Assembly: GCF_002214385.1 (NCBI RefSeq)
Contig: NZ_CP014855.1
Coordinates: 1,116,001 to 1,180,000, forward strand
Origin: Thermococcus gorgonarius
Lineage (GTDB): Archaea; Methanobacteriota_B; Thermococci; Thermococcales; Thermococcaceae
Length of the DNA: 64,000 bases
Reading direction: 5' to 3'
Positions 57,058 to 64,000 of this stretch are shown here, in pieces (within the stretch, counting starts at the first letter, position 1; each line of letters begins with the position of its first letter). The position numbers and the translations under genes are program-made. The notes beneath the pieces were generated by a model, which saw only the letters and a list, made by a program, of their open reading frames with translations, ran no database searches and was not told the origin of the DNA.

Positions 57058-57657
57058 ATGAAGATCGCGATCCCAACCAACGGTGGAGGAAGGAACGATA
57101 CGGTTGCACCGGTGTTCGCCCGTGCTCCGGCTTTCTACATAGCAGAAGTAGATGAAAACGGAAACATTATCAGCGAGAAGGTTCTCCAGAATCCAGCTTC
57201 AACAGTCGGCGGTGGAGCCGGCCCGATGGCAGTTCAGACCCTCATCAACGAAGGGGTTGAGGCGATAATAGCCCCACAGGTCGGCCCGAACGCCCTCGGG
57301 GCCATACAGGCAGCGGGCATAAGGCTCTATCAGGTCGCGCCAGGAACTCCCGTTGAGGAGGCAATAAAGGCTGTCGTCAGTGGCACGGCCGGACAGTTTA
57401 CGGCGCCAGTTGCCCCCACAACCCCAACAACTCCAGCTCCAGCGTACGGCCCGTATCCGACTACGCCAGTTTACCCGCCGTACCCGGCCTATGGCTACGG
57501 CCCCGGATGGGGCAGAGGCGGCTGGGGAAGAGGACGCGGCTGGGGCCGTGGATGGGGAAGAGGAGGCAGAGGCTGGGGAGCGAGGCTCGGATACTGTCCG
57601 TGGACCGGCCAGCCGAGCAGGAGGGCCTGGCTCGCCAGGTTCTTCGGCTGGTGGTGA
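57058..57657 (+). CDS. NifX-like protein with Gly/Arg/Trp-rich tail
   Basis: A 199-residue protein. Residues 1 to about 110 form the NifX-like cofactor-binding fold (IAIPTNGGGRNDTVAPVFARAPAF; GPMAVQTLINEGVEAII). A Pro/Thr/Tyr linker follows, then a tail of repeated GWGRG units ending in a CPW-containing segment. ATG 57058 follows GGAGGTGATGGTT. The upstream in-frame ATG lies inside the palindrome and is rejected. Confidence 0.82.
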   Translation: MKIAIPTNGGGRNDTVAPVFARAPAFYIAEVDENGNIISEKVLQNPASTVGGGAGPMAVQTLINEGVEAIIAPQVGPNALGAIQAAGIRLYQVAPGTPVEEAIKAVVSGTAGQFTAPVAPTTPTTPAPAYGPYPTTPVYPPYPAYGYGPGWGRGGWGRGRGWGRGWGRGGRGWGARLGYCPWTGQPSRRAWLARFFGWW

Positions 57658-57696
57658 CTTTTCCCTCTCCTCTTTTGACTTTTAGGAGGTCAAAAA

Positions 57697-57933
57697 ATGC
57701 CGAGGGGAATGGGAAAGGGCTACGGCAGGGGCTTCGGGAGAGGCTACCCTAGATACAGGTTCTTACCCTTCGGGGGACTTTACGGACTGATTGATTTAGT
57801 GTTCCTGCTCCTGATCCTCTACGTGCTCTTCAAGCTCTTCCTGGTCGCTGCTACCTATGTGGTGGCTCTGGTTGTGCTGTTCCTGCTCTGGAGCTTTCTC
57901 AGGCCCTACCGGAGACCTTTCTGGCCACTATGA
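57697..57933 (+). CDS. Small membrane protein with Arg/Gly-rich N-terminus
   Basis: A 78-residue protein. It begins MPRGMGKGYGRGFGRGYPRYR, similar to the DUF134 start and to the NifX tails in this window. Two hydrophobic helices follow, then a basic end. ATG 57697 follows AGGAGGTCAAAAA, 39 bp after the NifX-like gene, so it is co-transcribed. It overlaps the convergent methyltransferase gene by 35 bp. Function unknown. Confidence 0.7.
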   Translation: MPRGMGKGYGRGFGRGYPRYRFLPFGGLYGLIDLVFLLLILYVLFKLFLVAATYVVALVVLFLLWSFLRPYRRPFWPL

Positions 57934-58507
57934 GCCTAACTATTCCGCGGTAGTACGTTTCCTCTTTTTCCACCTCAAAGAGCTCCCTTACCAGTTTATG
58001 TGTTTCCCTCAACGGGTCATCGTCCAGTAGGGGCTTCAAAAGGGCTTTCATCGGCAGGAGAAAGAGGTAGTTCACGAGTTTATCATCACTCCTTGTGTGC
58101 TCAAGGAAGATGGCCTTTCCGCCGGGTTTTAGAACCCGCCTTATCTCTTCCATCGCCTTCTCTGGCTCTGGAACCGTGCAGAAAACGAAGGAAGAGATAA
58201 CCGTGTCGAAGTAGTTATCAGGAAAAGGCAGCCTTTCGGCTTCGGCAAGTTTAAACTCCACGCGAATGCCGAGCTCTTTCGCCCTTTTCTTTGCTATTTC
58301 CAACATCTTCTCGGAACCGTCAACGGCGTAGAGTTCAAGGCCGGGAGGATAGTAAGCGAGCGTTTTCCCAGTGCCAACGCCTATTTCGAGCGTTCTACCC
58401 CGGGCGAGGGAAACCGCCCTCTCACGGAGGGGATTGAAGAACCTGTCAAGTGGCCTCTCAAGGAGCTCGTAAAAGTTAGCTATTCTGTCGTACTTCTCCC
58501 GGTACAC
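57899..58507 (-). CDS. Class I SAM-dependent methyltransferase (UbiE-like)
   Basis: A 202-residue methyltransferase. Motif I is LEIGVGTGKTLAYYP, then AVDGSEKMLEIAKKRA, LPFPDNYFDTVISSF and RVLKPGGKAIFLEHT. It is close to phosphatidylethanolamine or quinone methyltransferases; substrate unknown. I take GTG 58507, with GGTGAT before it; the frame extends upstream into the sufB stop region. It lies 22 bp after sufB. Confidence 0.83.
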   Translation of the reverse strand: MYREKYDRIANFYELLERPLDRFFNPLRERAVSLARGRTLEIGVGTGKTLAYYPPGLELYAVDGSEKMLEIAKKRAKELGIRVEFKLAEAERLPFPDNYFDTVISSFVFCTVPEPEKAMEEIRRVLKPGGKAIFLEHTRSDDKLVNYLFLLPMKALLKPLLDDDPLRETHKLVRELFEVEKEETYYRGIVRLIVARKVSGRA

Positions 58508-58529
58508 AAAAATCACCGAGAGGGGGGGC

Positions 58530-59870
58530 TCACATGCCCCCGCTGACGGCAAGCTCGATTATCTTCCTTATCTCCACGAGGAACTCCATCGGGATGTCCT
58601 TGAGCATCGGCTCGAGGAAGCCCTTGACGATGAGCTGGGTCGCCTTCTCCTCGTCCAGTCCCCTGGACATTAGGTAGAACAGCTCTTCCTCGCGTATCTT
58701 GCCGATGGCAGCTTCGTGGCTGAGCTCAGCATCGTCGACCTTGCTCACCAGTCCCGGGTAGGTCTCCATTACCGCTTTGTCGCTCATTAACAGGGCGTCA
58801 CAGCTTATGTGACCCTTTGTCTTTGGAGCTTCGGCGGTTATGACTCCGCGCGTTATGACCCTGCTCTCGTCCATTATTACAGCCTTGCTCGCGTTTATTC
58901 CCGCCGCACCTTTGCCCTGGAGGTACATCTCACCGCCGAGGTCAACGTACCAGTCCTTCTGGCCGAGGAGGATGCCGTTCAGCTCAACGTAGCCGTTCTC
59001 GTCCACCCAGTACTTCGGGTTGGCCGTGTTGCTCTTACCGCTCCCCAGGCTGACGGTCGTGTTTATGAAGCGCGCGCCCTTGCCTACCTTCGCCCTCGTC
59101 ATCGGCCTCGTGTGCACGTATTCAGGCCAGTTCTGCAAGACCGTCAGCTGACCTTTCGCCCCCTCCGCGAAGTATGCTTCCGTCATGTCGAGGTGGAGGG
59201 AGTGCCTCACGAGTATCGGCGCGGTACAGCCCTCTATGAGGTGGAACTCGCTGTTAGGTTCGGCTATTATGATTATGTGCGGCGCCTGCGCCAGGGCGCT
59301 CTCCTGTATGAGGAAGAACAGGTGGAGCGGGAACGGAACCTTCAACCCTTCCTTGACGTAGAGGAAGATTCCCCCGTTCCATACGGCAGTGTGGTAGGCC
59401 GTCAGCTTGCTCTCGTCAACGCGGAAGAGCTTCAGGAAGTGCTGCTTAACTATATCCGGATACTTCCTCACCGCCTCCTCCGTCGGGAGGACTATCAATC
59501 CCTTCTTCGCCCACTCCTGGAGGAACTGGTTGTAGATGACGCCAGTATCAGTCTGGACGGCTAAACCGGCGATGTACTTCTGCTCGACCTCGCTTATGCC
59601 CAGCCTGTCCAGGAGAGCTTTCATCTCCGGTGGAAGGTCATCAAGGCTCTCGATCTTCTCAGGGAGTCCTTCTATCTCGGGCTTGGCTATGAAGTGGAGC
59701 AACTCCTCCTCGCTTATGACTGGATCCCTGTGGGGTGCCTTCTCAAAGGCTTCCAAGGCCTTGTAGCGAATCCTCGTCATCCACTCGGGTTCCCTGTTCC
59801 TCTTTGCGAGTTCTTCAATCTGGTTCTCGATTATGGCCTTGGCATCGCTCAGGGTTATCGTTTCAGTCAT
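58530..59870 (-). CDS. sufB: Fe-S cluster scaffold protein SufB
   Basis: A 446-residue SufB/SufD-family protein that forms the iron-sulfur assembly scaffold with SufC. The right-handed beta-helix core is seen from about 200 to 390, and the conserved cysteine segment KGHISCDALLM is present (near residue 363). The C-terminal LSHEAAIGKIREEELFYLMSRGL is a family mark. ATG 59870 overlaps the sufC stop by 4 bp. There is no separate sufD or sufS nearby. Confidence 0.94.
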   Translation of the reverse strand: MTETITLSDAKAIIENQIEELAKRNREPEWMTRIRYKALEAFEKAPHRDPVISEEELLHFIAKPEIEGLPEKIESLDDLPPEMKALLDRLGISEVEQKYIAGLAVQTDTGVIYNQFLQEWAKKGLIVLPTEEAVRKYPDIVKQHFLKLFRVDESKLTAYHTAVWNGGIFLYVKEGLKVPFPLHLFFLIQESALAQAPHIIIIAEPNSEFHLIEGCTAPILVRHSLHLDMTEAYFAEGAKGQLTVLQNWPEYVHTRPMTRAKVGKGARFINTTVSLGSGKSNTANPKYWVDENGYVELNGILLGQKDWYVDLGGEMYLQGKGAAGINASKAVIMDESRVITRGVITAEAPKTKGHISCDALLMSDKAVMETYPGLVSKVDDAELSHEAAIGKIREEELFYLMSRGLDEEKATQLIVKGFLEPMLKDIPMEFLVEIRKIIELAVSGGM

Positions 59871-60607
59871 GCTCCCACCTCCTCAAAGAGTTTGGCGAAT
59901 CCTTCTTTGTCTATCCTGTCGACAAGGTCACCGCTTCCGGTCTTGACGATCTTGCCGTCCTTCATGACGTGGACGGTGAGTTTTTCTCTGTCCAAATGGC
60001 CGAGAATCCTGCCGTAGTGGGTTATGAGGAGTATAGAGGTTCCTTTTTTGTGAAGCTCCTCTATCTTCCTGCTGATGATGCTCAGCGAGTCAACGTCTAC
60101 GCCACTGTCCGGCTCATCCAGAATGAGCAGTTTAGGCTCGATGAGTAGAGCTTGAAGGAGCTCAAGCCTCTTTCTCTCGCCACCGGAGAAGCCGACGTTG
60201 ACGTAGCGGTGTAAATCCTCCTCCTTGAACCAGAGCTCCTTGGCCTTATCGACGATCAGATCGTAGGCCTCGGCTGGATCCATTCCCTTTAGCTCCACCA
60301 GAACCTGCTGAAGGAACTCGATTATTTTAACTCCTTCGACCTCGGGCGGAACCTGGAAAGCCAATAGAATTCCCTTTTTGGCCCTCTCATCGGGGCCGAG
60401 TTCGTGAATCTCCTCACCCTCGAAGGTTATCCTACCATCGGTGACCCTGTACTTTGGATGTCCCGCTATCGTCAGGGCAAGGGTAGATTTTCCCGAGCCG
60501 TTGGGCCCCATAACCACGTGAAACTCGCCGGGTTTGACTTCGAGGTCAACACCCTTCAATATCTCCTTGTCCTCGACTGAAACGTGAAGGTTCTCAACTT
60601 TGAGCAT
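59867..60607 (-). CDS. sufC: Fe-S assembly ATPase SufC
   Basis: A 246-residue ABC-type ATPase that drives the SufB scaffold. Walker A is GPNGSGKST, the signature is FSGGERKRLELLQALL, Walker B is LLILDEPDSGVD and the switch is ITHYG. ATG 60607 follows GGAGGTGAGCT. A minus-strand TATA-like GCTTAAAAAA lies at 60641-60650. Confidence 0.95.
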   Translation of the reverse strand: MLKVENLHVSVEDKEILKGVDLEVKPGEFHVVMGPNGSGKSTLALTIAGHPKYRVTDGRITFEGEEIHELGPDERAKKGILLAFQVPPEVEGVKIIEFLQQVLVELKGMDPAEAYDLIVDKAKELWFKEEDLHRYVNVGFSGGERKRLELLQALLIEPKLLILDEPDSGVDVDSLSIISRKIEELHKKGTSILLITHYGRILGHLDREKLTVHVMKDGKIVKTGSGDLVDRIDKEGFAKLFEEVGA

Positions 60608-60640
60608 TAGCTCACCTCCATGGGTAGCGTTTGTGGGACG

Positions 60641-60650
60641 TTTTTTAAGC
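60641..60650 (-). promoter_or_regulatory. TATA box of sufCB
   Basis: On the minus strand ATGCTTAAAAAACG stands about 38 bases before the sufC start, leaving room for a leader with GGAGGTGA. Confidence 0.5.
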
Positions 60651-60671
60651 ATTTTGGAACAAACGTGGGTA

Positions 60672-60687
60672 ATGAGCATATGCACAA
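60672..60687 (+). promoter_or_regulatory. Palindromic site 3 between sufC and a NifX-like gene
   Basis: ATGAGCATATGCACAA: the core GCATATGC and the right half match the perfect palindrome at 57023. It stands just upstream of the TATA-like CTTTTAACTT (60690-60699) of the rightward gene and about 25 bases behind the sufCB TATA box, so it could act on both. Confidence 0.55.
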
Positions 60688-60730
60688 GCCTTTTAACTTA
60701 GGCTTTCCTAACTCGGATGGAGGTGATAGG

Positions 60731-61228
60731 ATGAGGATAATCGTGTCAACCGTCAACGGAGGTCTCGACGACAGGGTGAACCCGGCTTTCGGGAGGACTC
60801 CAACCTTCACGATAGTCGACGTTGAGAACGGGGAGATAGTGAACGTTCAGGTTGTCCCGAATCCCGGCTATTCCCAGCCGAGGGGTGCCGGAGTCACCGC
60901 GGCACAGTTCGTAATCGACCAGGGTGCTGATGTCGTCATAGCAGGCCAGTTCGGGCCTAACTCCTCCGGCGTCCTCCAGGCCGCGGGAATCAGGATGGTC
61001 TCCGCGCCAGCAACAATGACAGTTAGGGAGGCCGTTGAGGCCTTCCTCCGCGGAGAGCTTTCAGGCCCGGTCATGGGTCCCGAAGGGGGTGGAATGGGAG
61101 GTGGATACGGAGCCGGCTATGGCCCGGGTTACGGACGCGGTGGCGGCATGGGCAGAGGAATGGGCCGTGGAAGGGGAATGGGAAGAGGCCGCGGCGGTGG
61201 ATACGGACGTGGAAGAGGGGGATGGTGA
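60731..61228 (+). CDS. NifX-like protein with Gly/Met/Arg-rich tail
   Basis: A 165-residue protein. The first 110 residues form a NifX-like fold (VNGGLDDRVNPAFGRTPTFTIVDV; AAQFVIDQGADVVIAGQFGP). The tail is about 50 residues of GGG, GYG and MGRGRG repeats. It has the same two-part design as the protein at 57058. ATG 60731 follows GGAGGTGATAGG. It is divergent from sufCB, so a part in iron-sulfur handling is inferred. Confidence 0.82.
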   Translation: MRIIVSTVNGGLDDRVNPAFGRTPTFTIVDVENGEIVNVQVVPNPGYSQPRGAGVTAAQFVIDQGADVVIAGQFGPNSSGVLQAAGIRMVSAPATMTVREAVEAFLRGELSGPVMGPEGGGMGGGYGAGYGPGYGRGGGMGRGMGRGRGMGRGRGGGYGRGRGGW

Positions 61229-61343
61229 GCCACATCTTTATTCCCTTCTTAGTCCAGTCTCTTTTAATCTGGTCACATCTAACTAAGGAATTTGACACTA
61301 CACCTTTTCACCCGCCAAGGTTATTGGAATGGAACGCTACCCA

Positions 61344-61401
61344 TTGAACAACGTGGACAATACTTTAGACAACGTGTTCAAGGTGTTCAACGTGGACAAA
61401 A
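61344..61401 (+). repeat. Cluster of three related sites, right-facing
   Basis: TTGAACAACGTGGACAA (61344-61360), AGACAACGTGTTCAA (61367-61381) and TGTTCAACGTGGACAAAA (61384-61401). They share the ACGTG core. The third is repeated exactly in inverted form at 61609-61626. Confidence 0.7.
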
Positions 61402-61608
61402 GCCTTGATGCTATTACCGGAACAAAGTCGCGTGAAAAACTCACGTAAGTTGCCGGAAAATTTAGGGAATGAGCTTTTCAGTTGCTGACATGGAAGTCAT
61501 TATCTACCCCAACTTTATTTCTCTGGGCTCCTTATGGAGGTGTTGGATAACACCATCCATCTGTAGAATTATGATACAAGTGTCCCCTTAATTTTCATGG
61601 AACTTTAT

Positions 61609-61662
61609 TTTTGTCCACGTTGAACATGCATCCAGAAAGTGACGTCCAACATTGTACATCAA
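61609..61662 (-). repeat. Inverted partner of the repeat cluster
   Basis: TTTTGTCCACGTTGAACA (61609-61626) is the exact 18-bp reverse complement of 61384-61401. GTCCAACATTGTACA (61645-61659) is a looser copy. They lie directly before the HTH gene promoter. Confidence 0.7.
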
Positions 61663-61720
61663 GATGGATATTATAAAATTTAAAAGTAGTGGTAAACAAA
61701 AATGTTAACGAGGTGATGCT

Positions 61721-62674
61721 ATGAAAGGAAGGACAAGCCAAGAAAAAGAGGCGAGCATGCCAGACGATCATGGCAAACAGGAAGGTACCACTACCCCAAA
61801 GAGGGTTATACATGAGGTTAACAAAAGGAAAGTCAAAGCATGGAGGGAACAGCTACCTCCTAAAGAAGTCTTTGAAAAGTTCACTCAACAAGGGGAGTTC
61901 ACAGAGACACAGGTAAAAATTCTTAACGCTGTTTATTCCGACCCCACAGCCAGCATGACAAAAATAGCAAAACAAGTTGGAGTCGCCAAAAACTCCGTTA
62001 AACATGCTGTAGATAAGCTCATTAGCCTCTATAAGAATCGAGTAGCCCAAATACCAGAGTCCCAGAGATCTAACCCCTCTCGCATAGACAACGCAAGAAG
62101 GGAACAACAAAAACTCACTCCAAAAGAGGAGAAGCTCTCTGCCAAGACCACAACATTTAGGGAGGTTGATAAGGCTGTCGCCCAAGCCTTGGGGGTGGAT
62201 TTTCACAATACAGCGATAAAAAAGGAAATTTATGCTCGTCTTGGGGAACTGTTAATCTATACCCTCTTGCAAGCTGGAATCACCGATAGAGACAAAATAG
62301 TTGAGTACAGTCAAAGAATTGTTGATAACCCAGAAGCCCTTTATTCCTACATAAAGAGGCAACTTGATGCTCTAATTAAAAGCGCCGATACTAAGACTAT
62401 TGTAGCTCTGCAGGAGGAGAACCAAGAGCTCAAAGTAAAAGTGAAAACTTTAGAAAACGAATGCGCCCAATTAAAAAACAGGCTGAATGAGTGCATGGAA
62501 ACTGCGGAGTACATTATTAGGACACTACTAACCGAAGACCAACTGAAGAGTCTCTATATATGGATAATAGAAAGAGACACAATAAAACGCAGAATGGATA
62601 TACTCACTCAGCAGAAATTTGTAGCAATAATCAATAGCTTAATCTCCCAAAACAATGAGTTACATGAGCTTTAG
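61721..62674 (+). CDS. HTH protein with C-terminal coiled coil
   Basis: A 317-residue protein of no family I recognise. The basic, hydrophilic N-terminus precedes a winged helix (FTETQVKILNAVYSDPT; MTKIAKQVGVAKNSVKHAVDKLI, about residues 60-105). A helical middle and a leucine-zipper-like coiled coil (EENQELKVKVKTLENECAQL, about 230-260) follow. ATG 61721 follows GAGGTGATGCT. It could be a regulator or a plasmid-type replication or partition protein acting on the repeats just upstream. It overlaps the next convergent gene by 15 bp. Confidence 0.65.
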   Translation: MKGRTSQEKEASMPDDHGKQEGTTTPKRVIHEVNKRKVKAWREQLPPKEVFEKFTQQGEFTETQVKILNAVYSDPTASMTKIAKQVGVAKNSVKHAVDKLISLYKNRVAQIPESQRSNPSRIDNARREQQKLTPKEEKLSAKTTTFREVDKAVAQALGVDFHNTAIKKEIYARLGELLIYTLLQAGITDRDKIVEYSQRIVDNPEALYSYIKRQLDALIKSADTKTIVALQEENQELKVKVKTLENECAQLKNRLNECMETAEYIIRTLLTEDQLKSLYIWIIERDTIKRRMDILTQQKFVAIINSLISQNNELHEL

Positions 62675-63013
62675 CTCGATGAACGCATCCAGCTCAAATA
62701 ATTCTAATGGTATGAGTTCAGAATCTCCTTCACTAAGATCCCTTAGGTACAACTTATCACCCCTGCGACTAATTGACCAAAATTCCACTGTGCCTGGGGG
62801 CAGGGCACTCCTTAGCAACCCGATATCAGCTGGGTAATCCCCGTCTGAGCCTCTCTTAGAGGAAAGTACTAGGACTAAACTCTTCTTTCCGTTGCTCAAT
62901 ATTACAGTGTCCAAGCAAACAAGTTCTGTTGAGAGCTTTTGGACAGCTTGTTTGATGGTAGCGGCCAATTTTGCCCGCTTAAAAATTGCATCAATCTCAA
63001 CGTCATCTAGCAT
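62660..63013 (-). CDS. Unknown small protein in the AT-rich island
   Basis: A 117-residue soluble alpha/beta protein. It has a helical start (EIDAIFKRAKLAATIKQAVQKLS) and a strand-rich middle (LVLVLSSKRGSDGDYPADIGLL), and no known motif. ATG 63013 follows GGGGTG at good spacing. Its promoter region carries the duplicated CGATAATAA element. It faces the tandem AbrB gene divergently; a toxin-antitoxin-like arrangement is possible but not shown. Confidence 0.6.
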   Translation of the reverse strand: MLDDVEIDAIFKRAKLAATIKQAVQKLSTELVCLDTVILSNGKKSLVLVLSSKRGSDGDYPADIGLLRSALPPGTVEFWSISRRGDKLYLRDLSEGDSELIPLELFELDAFIELKLM

Positions 63014-63027
63014 CGTCAACACCCCGT

Positions 63028-63060
63028 GTTTATTATCGTTTTATGATAATTATTATCGTA
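63028..63060. promoter_or_regulatory. Duplicated CGATAATAA operator-like element
   Basis: On the minus strand CGATAATAA occurs twice, 20 bases apart, around ATTATCATAAAA, which also gives the inverted repeat TTATC/GATAA. It overlaps the probable TATA box of the leftward gene. A likely binding site for a regulator, perhaps the AbrB protein encoded 70 bp away. Confidence 0.5.
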
Positions 63061-63131
63061 TCAAGATATTTAAATTTTTCTGTCTTAACAATGGTTAAAA
63101 ATTCCCGTGGCATATTTTGATAGGTGGTACC

Positions 63132-63434
63132 GTGGACGTCCTAGCAAAGTTCCATTCAGTAATCCACACATCATGGAGGATTATAATCCCCAAAGCCACA
63201 AGGGAATTTTATGAGATAGAACAGGGTGACGTAGTGGAGCTCCTTCTTATTAAATATCAAGATAAAAAGCCGCAGATAAAGAAACAATTCTTGGGAAAAG
63301 TGGGAGAGCATGGATCCGTGATAATACCCAAGACTGTCCGGGAGGTCATGGACTTAAAACCCAAGGAGATAGTGGAAGTAATAATGCTAGATCATCATAA
63401 ACCGACCATGAGACAGGTTAAAGAGAATAAGTGA
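63132..63434 (+). CDS. Tandem AbrB/SpoVT-fold DNA-binding protein
   Basis: A 100-residue protein made of two swapped-hairpin repeats: WRIIIPKATREFYEIEQGDVVELL and GSVIIPKTVREVMDLKPKEIVEVI. Each has the IIPK-x3-RE core of AbrB-type DNA-binding domains; a protein with two in one chain would act as a pseudo-dimer. It starts at GTG 63132 after GGTGGTACC. It probably regulates its own region and perhaps the hsd genes that follow. Confidence 0.8.
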   Translation: MDVLAKFHSVIHTSWRIIIPKATREFYEIEQGDVVELLLIKYQDKKPQIKKQFLGKVGEHGSVIIPKTVREVMDLKPKEIVEVIMLDHHKPTMRQVKENK

Positions 63435-63449
63435 ACATTTACTAAAGCT

Positions 63450-63480
63450 AGTGCTAGCACTTCCCTCTTAAACCTTATAT
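63450..63480 (+). promoter_or_regulatory. Palindrome and TATA box before hsdM
   Basis: AGTGCTAGCACT (63450-63461) is a perfect 12-bp palindrome. The TATA-like AACCTTATAT (63471-63480) follows at once, about 50 bases before the TTG start of hsdM. Confidence 0.5.
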
Positions 63481-63527
63481 CCTTCAATCCCCATAACTTC
63501 CCAGAGAGATAACAAAGGGTGGTAACC

Positions 63528-64000
63528 TTGGAGAAGAAGCTAACCGATTACGTTAAAGTCAGGGAGAGAAAGACCGTAACGAGGGAGGAAATCGAGAGGG
63601 TTCTGAAGAAGGGGGCCGATCTGATAAGAACCCGCGTCGATTACAAGTACCTTCTCCTTCTGCTGTTCCTGAAGAGGATAAGCGATGAGTGGGAGAAGGA
63701 GTTTGAGAGGTACGTTGATGAGCTTGTGAAGAGTGGATTAAGCAGAGAAGAGGCCGAGGAGATAGCGCTGAAGGACGAGAGCGCCTACACCGTGAGGTAT
63801 CCCCCGGCCTACCTCTGGAGGAAGCTCCGCGAGAAGGACGTCGAAAAGCTTCCCCAGACCCTTTCTGAGGCTTTAAAAAAGCTCGCCGAGCTGAACCCCA
63901 ACCTCAGGGGCGTTGTTGACCGCTTCGACTTCATGGAGTTCCTCCTCCACAGGGACAACGCCGAGATACTAAAGGGCCTCTTCGAGCTGTTCAGCGGGCT
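63528..64000 (+). CDS. hsdM: Type I restriction-modification methylase subunit HsdM (partial)
   Basis: The first 157 codons of an hsdM-type gene, cut by the window end. The translation begins EKKLTDYVKVRERKTVTREE, and the HsdM N-terminal helical domain appears as ADLIRTRVDYKYLLLLLFLKRISDEWEKEFE and SAYTVRYPPAYLWRKLREKD. HsdM methylates adenine in the recognition site; the SAM motifs would lie past the window. The start is TTG with GGGTGGTAACC at normal spacing. hsdS and hsdR are expected downstream. Confidence 0.88.
   Translation, partial: MEKKLTDYVKVRERKTVTREEIERVLKKGADLIRTRVDYKYLLLLLFLKRISDEWEKEFERYVDELVKSGLSREEAEEIALKDESAYTVRYPPAYLWRKLREKDVEKLPQTLSEALKKLAELNPNLRGVVDRFDFMEFLLHRDNAEILKGLFELFSG

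Larger units (their letters stand above)
61229..61720. other. AT-rich non-coding region with repeated sites
   Basis: A 492-bp spacer without a supported gene. It holds T-rich runs after the NifX-like gene, the repeated GTTCAACGTGGAC-type sites (61344-61401 and 61609-61662) and the AT-rich promoter GATATTATAAAATTTAAAAG (61664-61683) of the HTH gene. It marks the left side of the AT-rich island. Confidence 0.7.

Noticed and set aside
61595-61813. 72-codon minus-strand open frame over the repeat region
   Set aside because: It crosses the promoter and start of the HTH gene and has no ribosome-binding site or recognisable protein character.

Overview
The window is a piece of a Thermococcales chromosome, most likely Thermococcus. 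The evidence is archaeal-type Shine-Dalgarno sites (GGTGAT, GGAGGTGA) a few bases before most starts, TATA boxes of the TTTATATA type, GTG and TTG starts, CGP-CTERM and lipobox surface proteins, and a maltodextrin cluster in the order I recall for T. kodakarensis. There is no tRNA, rRNA or CRISPR array.

Layout. 7-3393: a PqqD-like peptide-binding protein, an OPT transporter and a metallo-beta-lactamase-fold hydrolase. 3371-24046 is a sugar block. On the minus strand one operon runs malE-malF-malG-amylopullulanase-malK-UPF0146-phosphopentomutase-like mutase, with a cyclomaltodextrinase gene and the divergent regulator Tgr (TrmBL1) beside it. On the plus strand a second operon for trehalose/maltose uptake (malE-malF-malG-treT-trmB) is followed by glgA. 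The second operon has no malK of its own. External alpha-glucans are cut by the anchored amylopullulanase, imported, opened by the cyclomaltodextrinase and passed to glycolysis; TreT and GlgA work with NDP-glucose.

24043-25564 holds an RNase P protein and a radical SAM protein. 25670-31814 is an accessory run of membrane proteins. It contains a three-member paralogous family with one frameshifted member and, at 29744, a secreted protein whose last 75 residues hold ten cysteines, like halocin C8. 31811-44644 is mostly housekeeping: ileS, an ITPase, the polyamine genes speE and pdaD, a HAN-like DHH nuclease and metK. It also holds two GC-rich structures on the minus strand that fit H/ACA guide RNAs (35712-35770 and 43142-43288). 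44649-50124: an Lhr helicase next to an Mre11-like phosphoesterase, a membrane-anchored winged-helix protein and a secreted coiled-coil protein.

50368-61228 is an iron-sulfur neighbourhood: a DUF134 regulator, two MinD/ferredoxin ATPases, three NifX-like proteins, sufBC, radical SAM and methyltransferase genes. Its NifX-type promoters share a palindrome around TTGTGCATATGCACAA. 61229-63434 is an AT-rich island with repeated sequence sites, a coiled-coil HTH protein, an unknown gene and a tandem AbrB protein. The window ends inside a type I restriction-modification hsdM gene.
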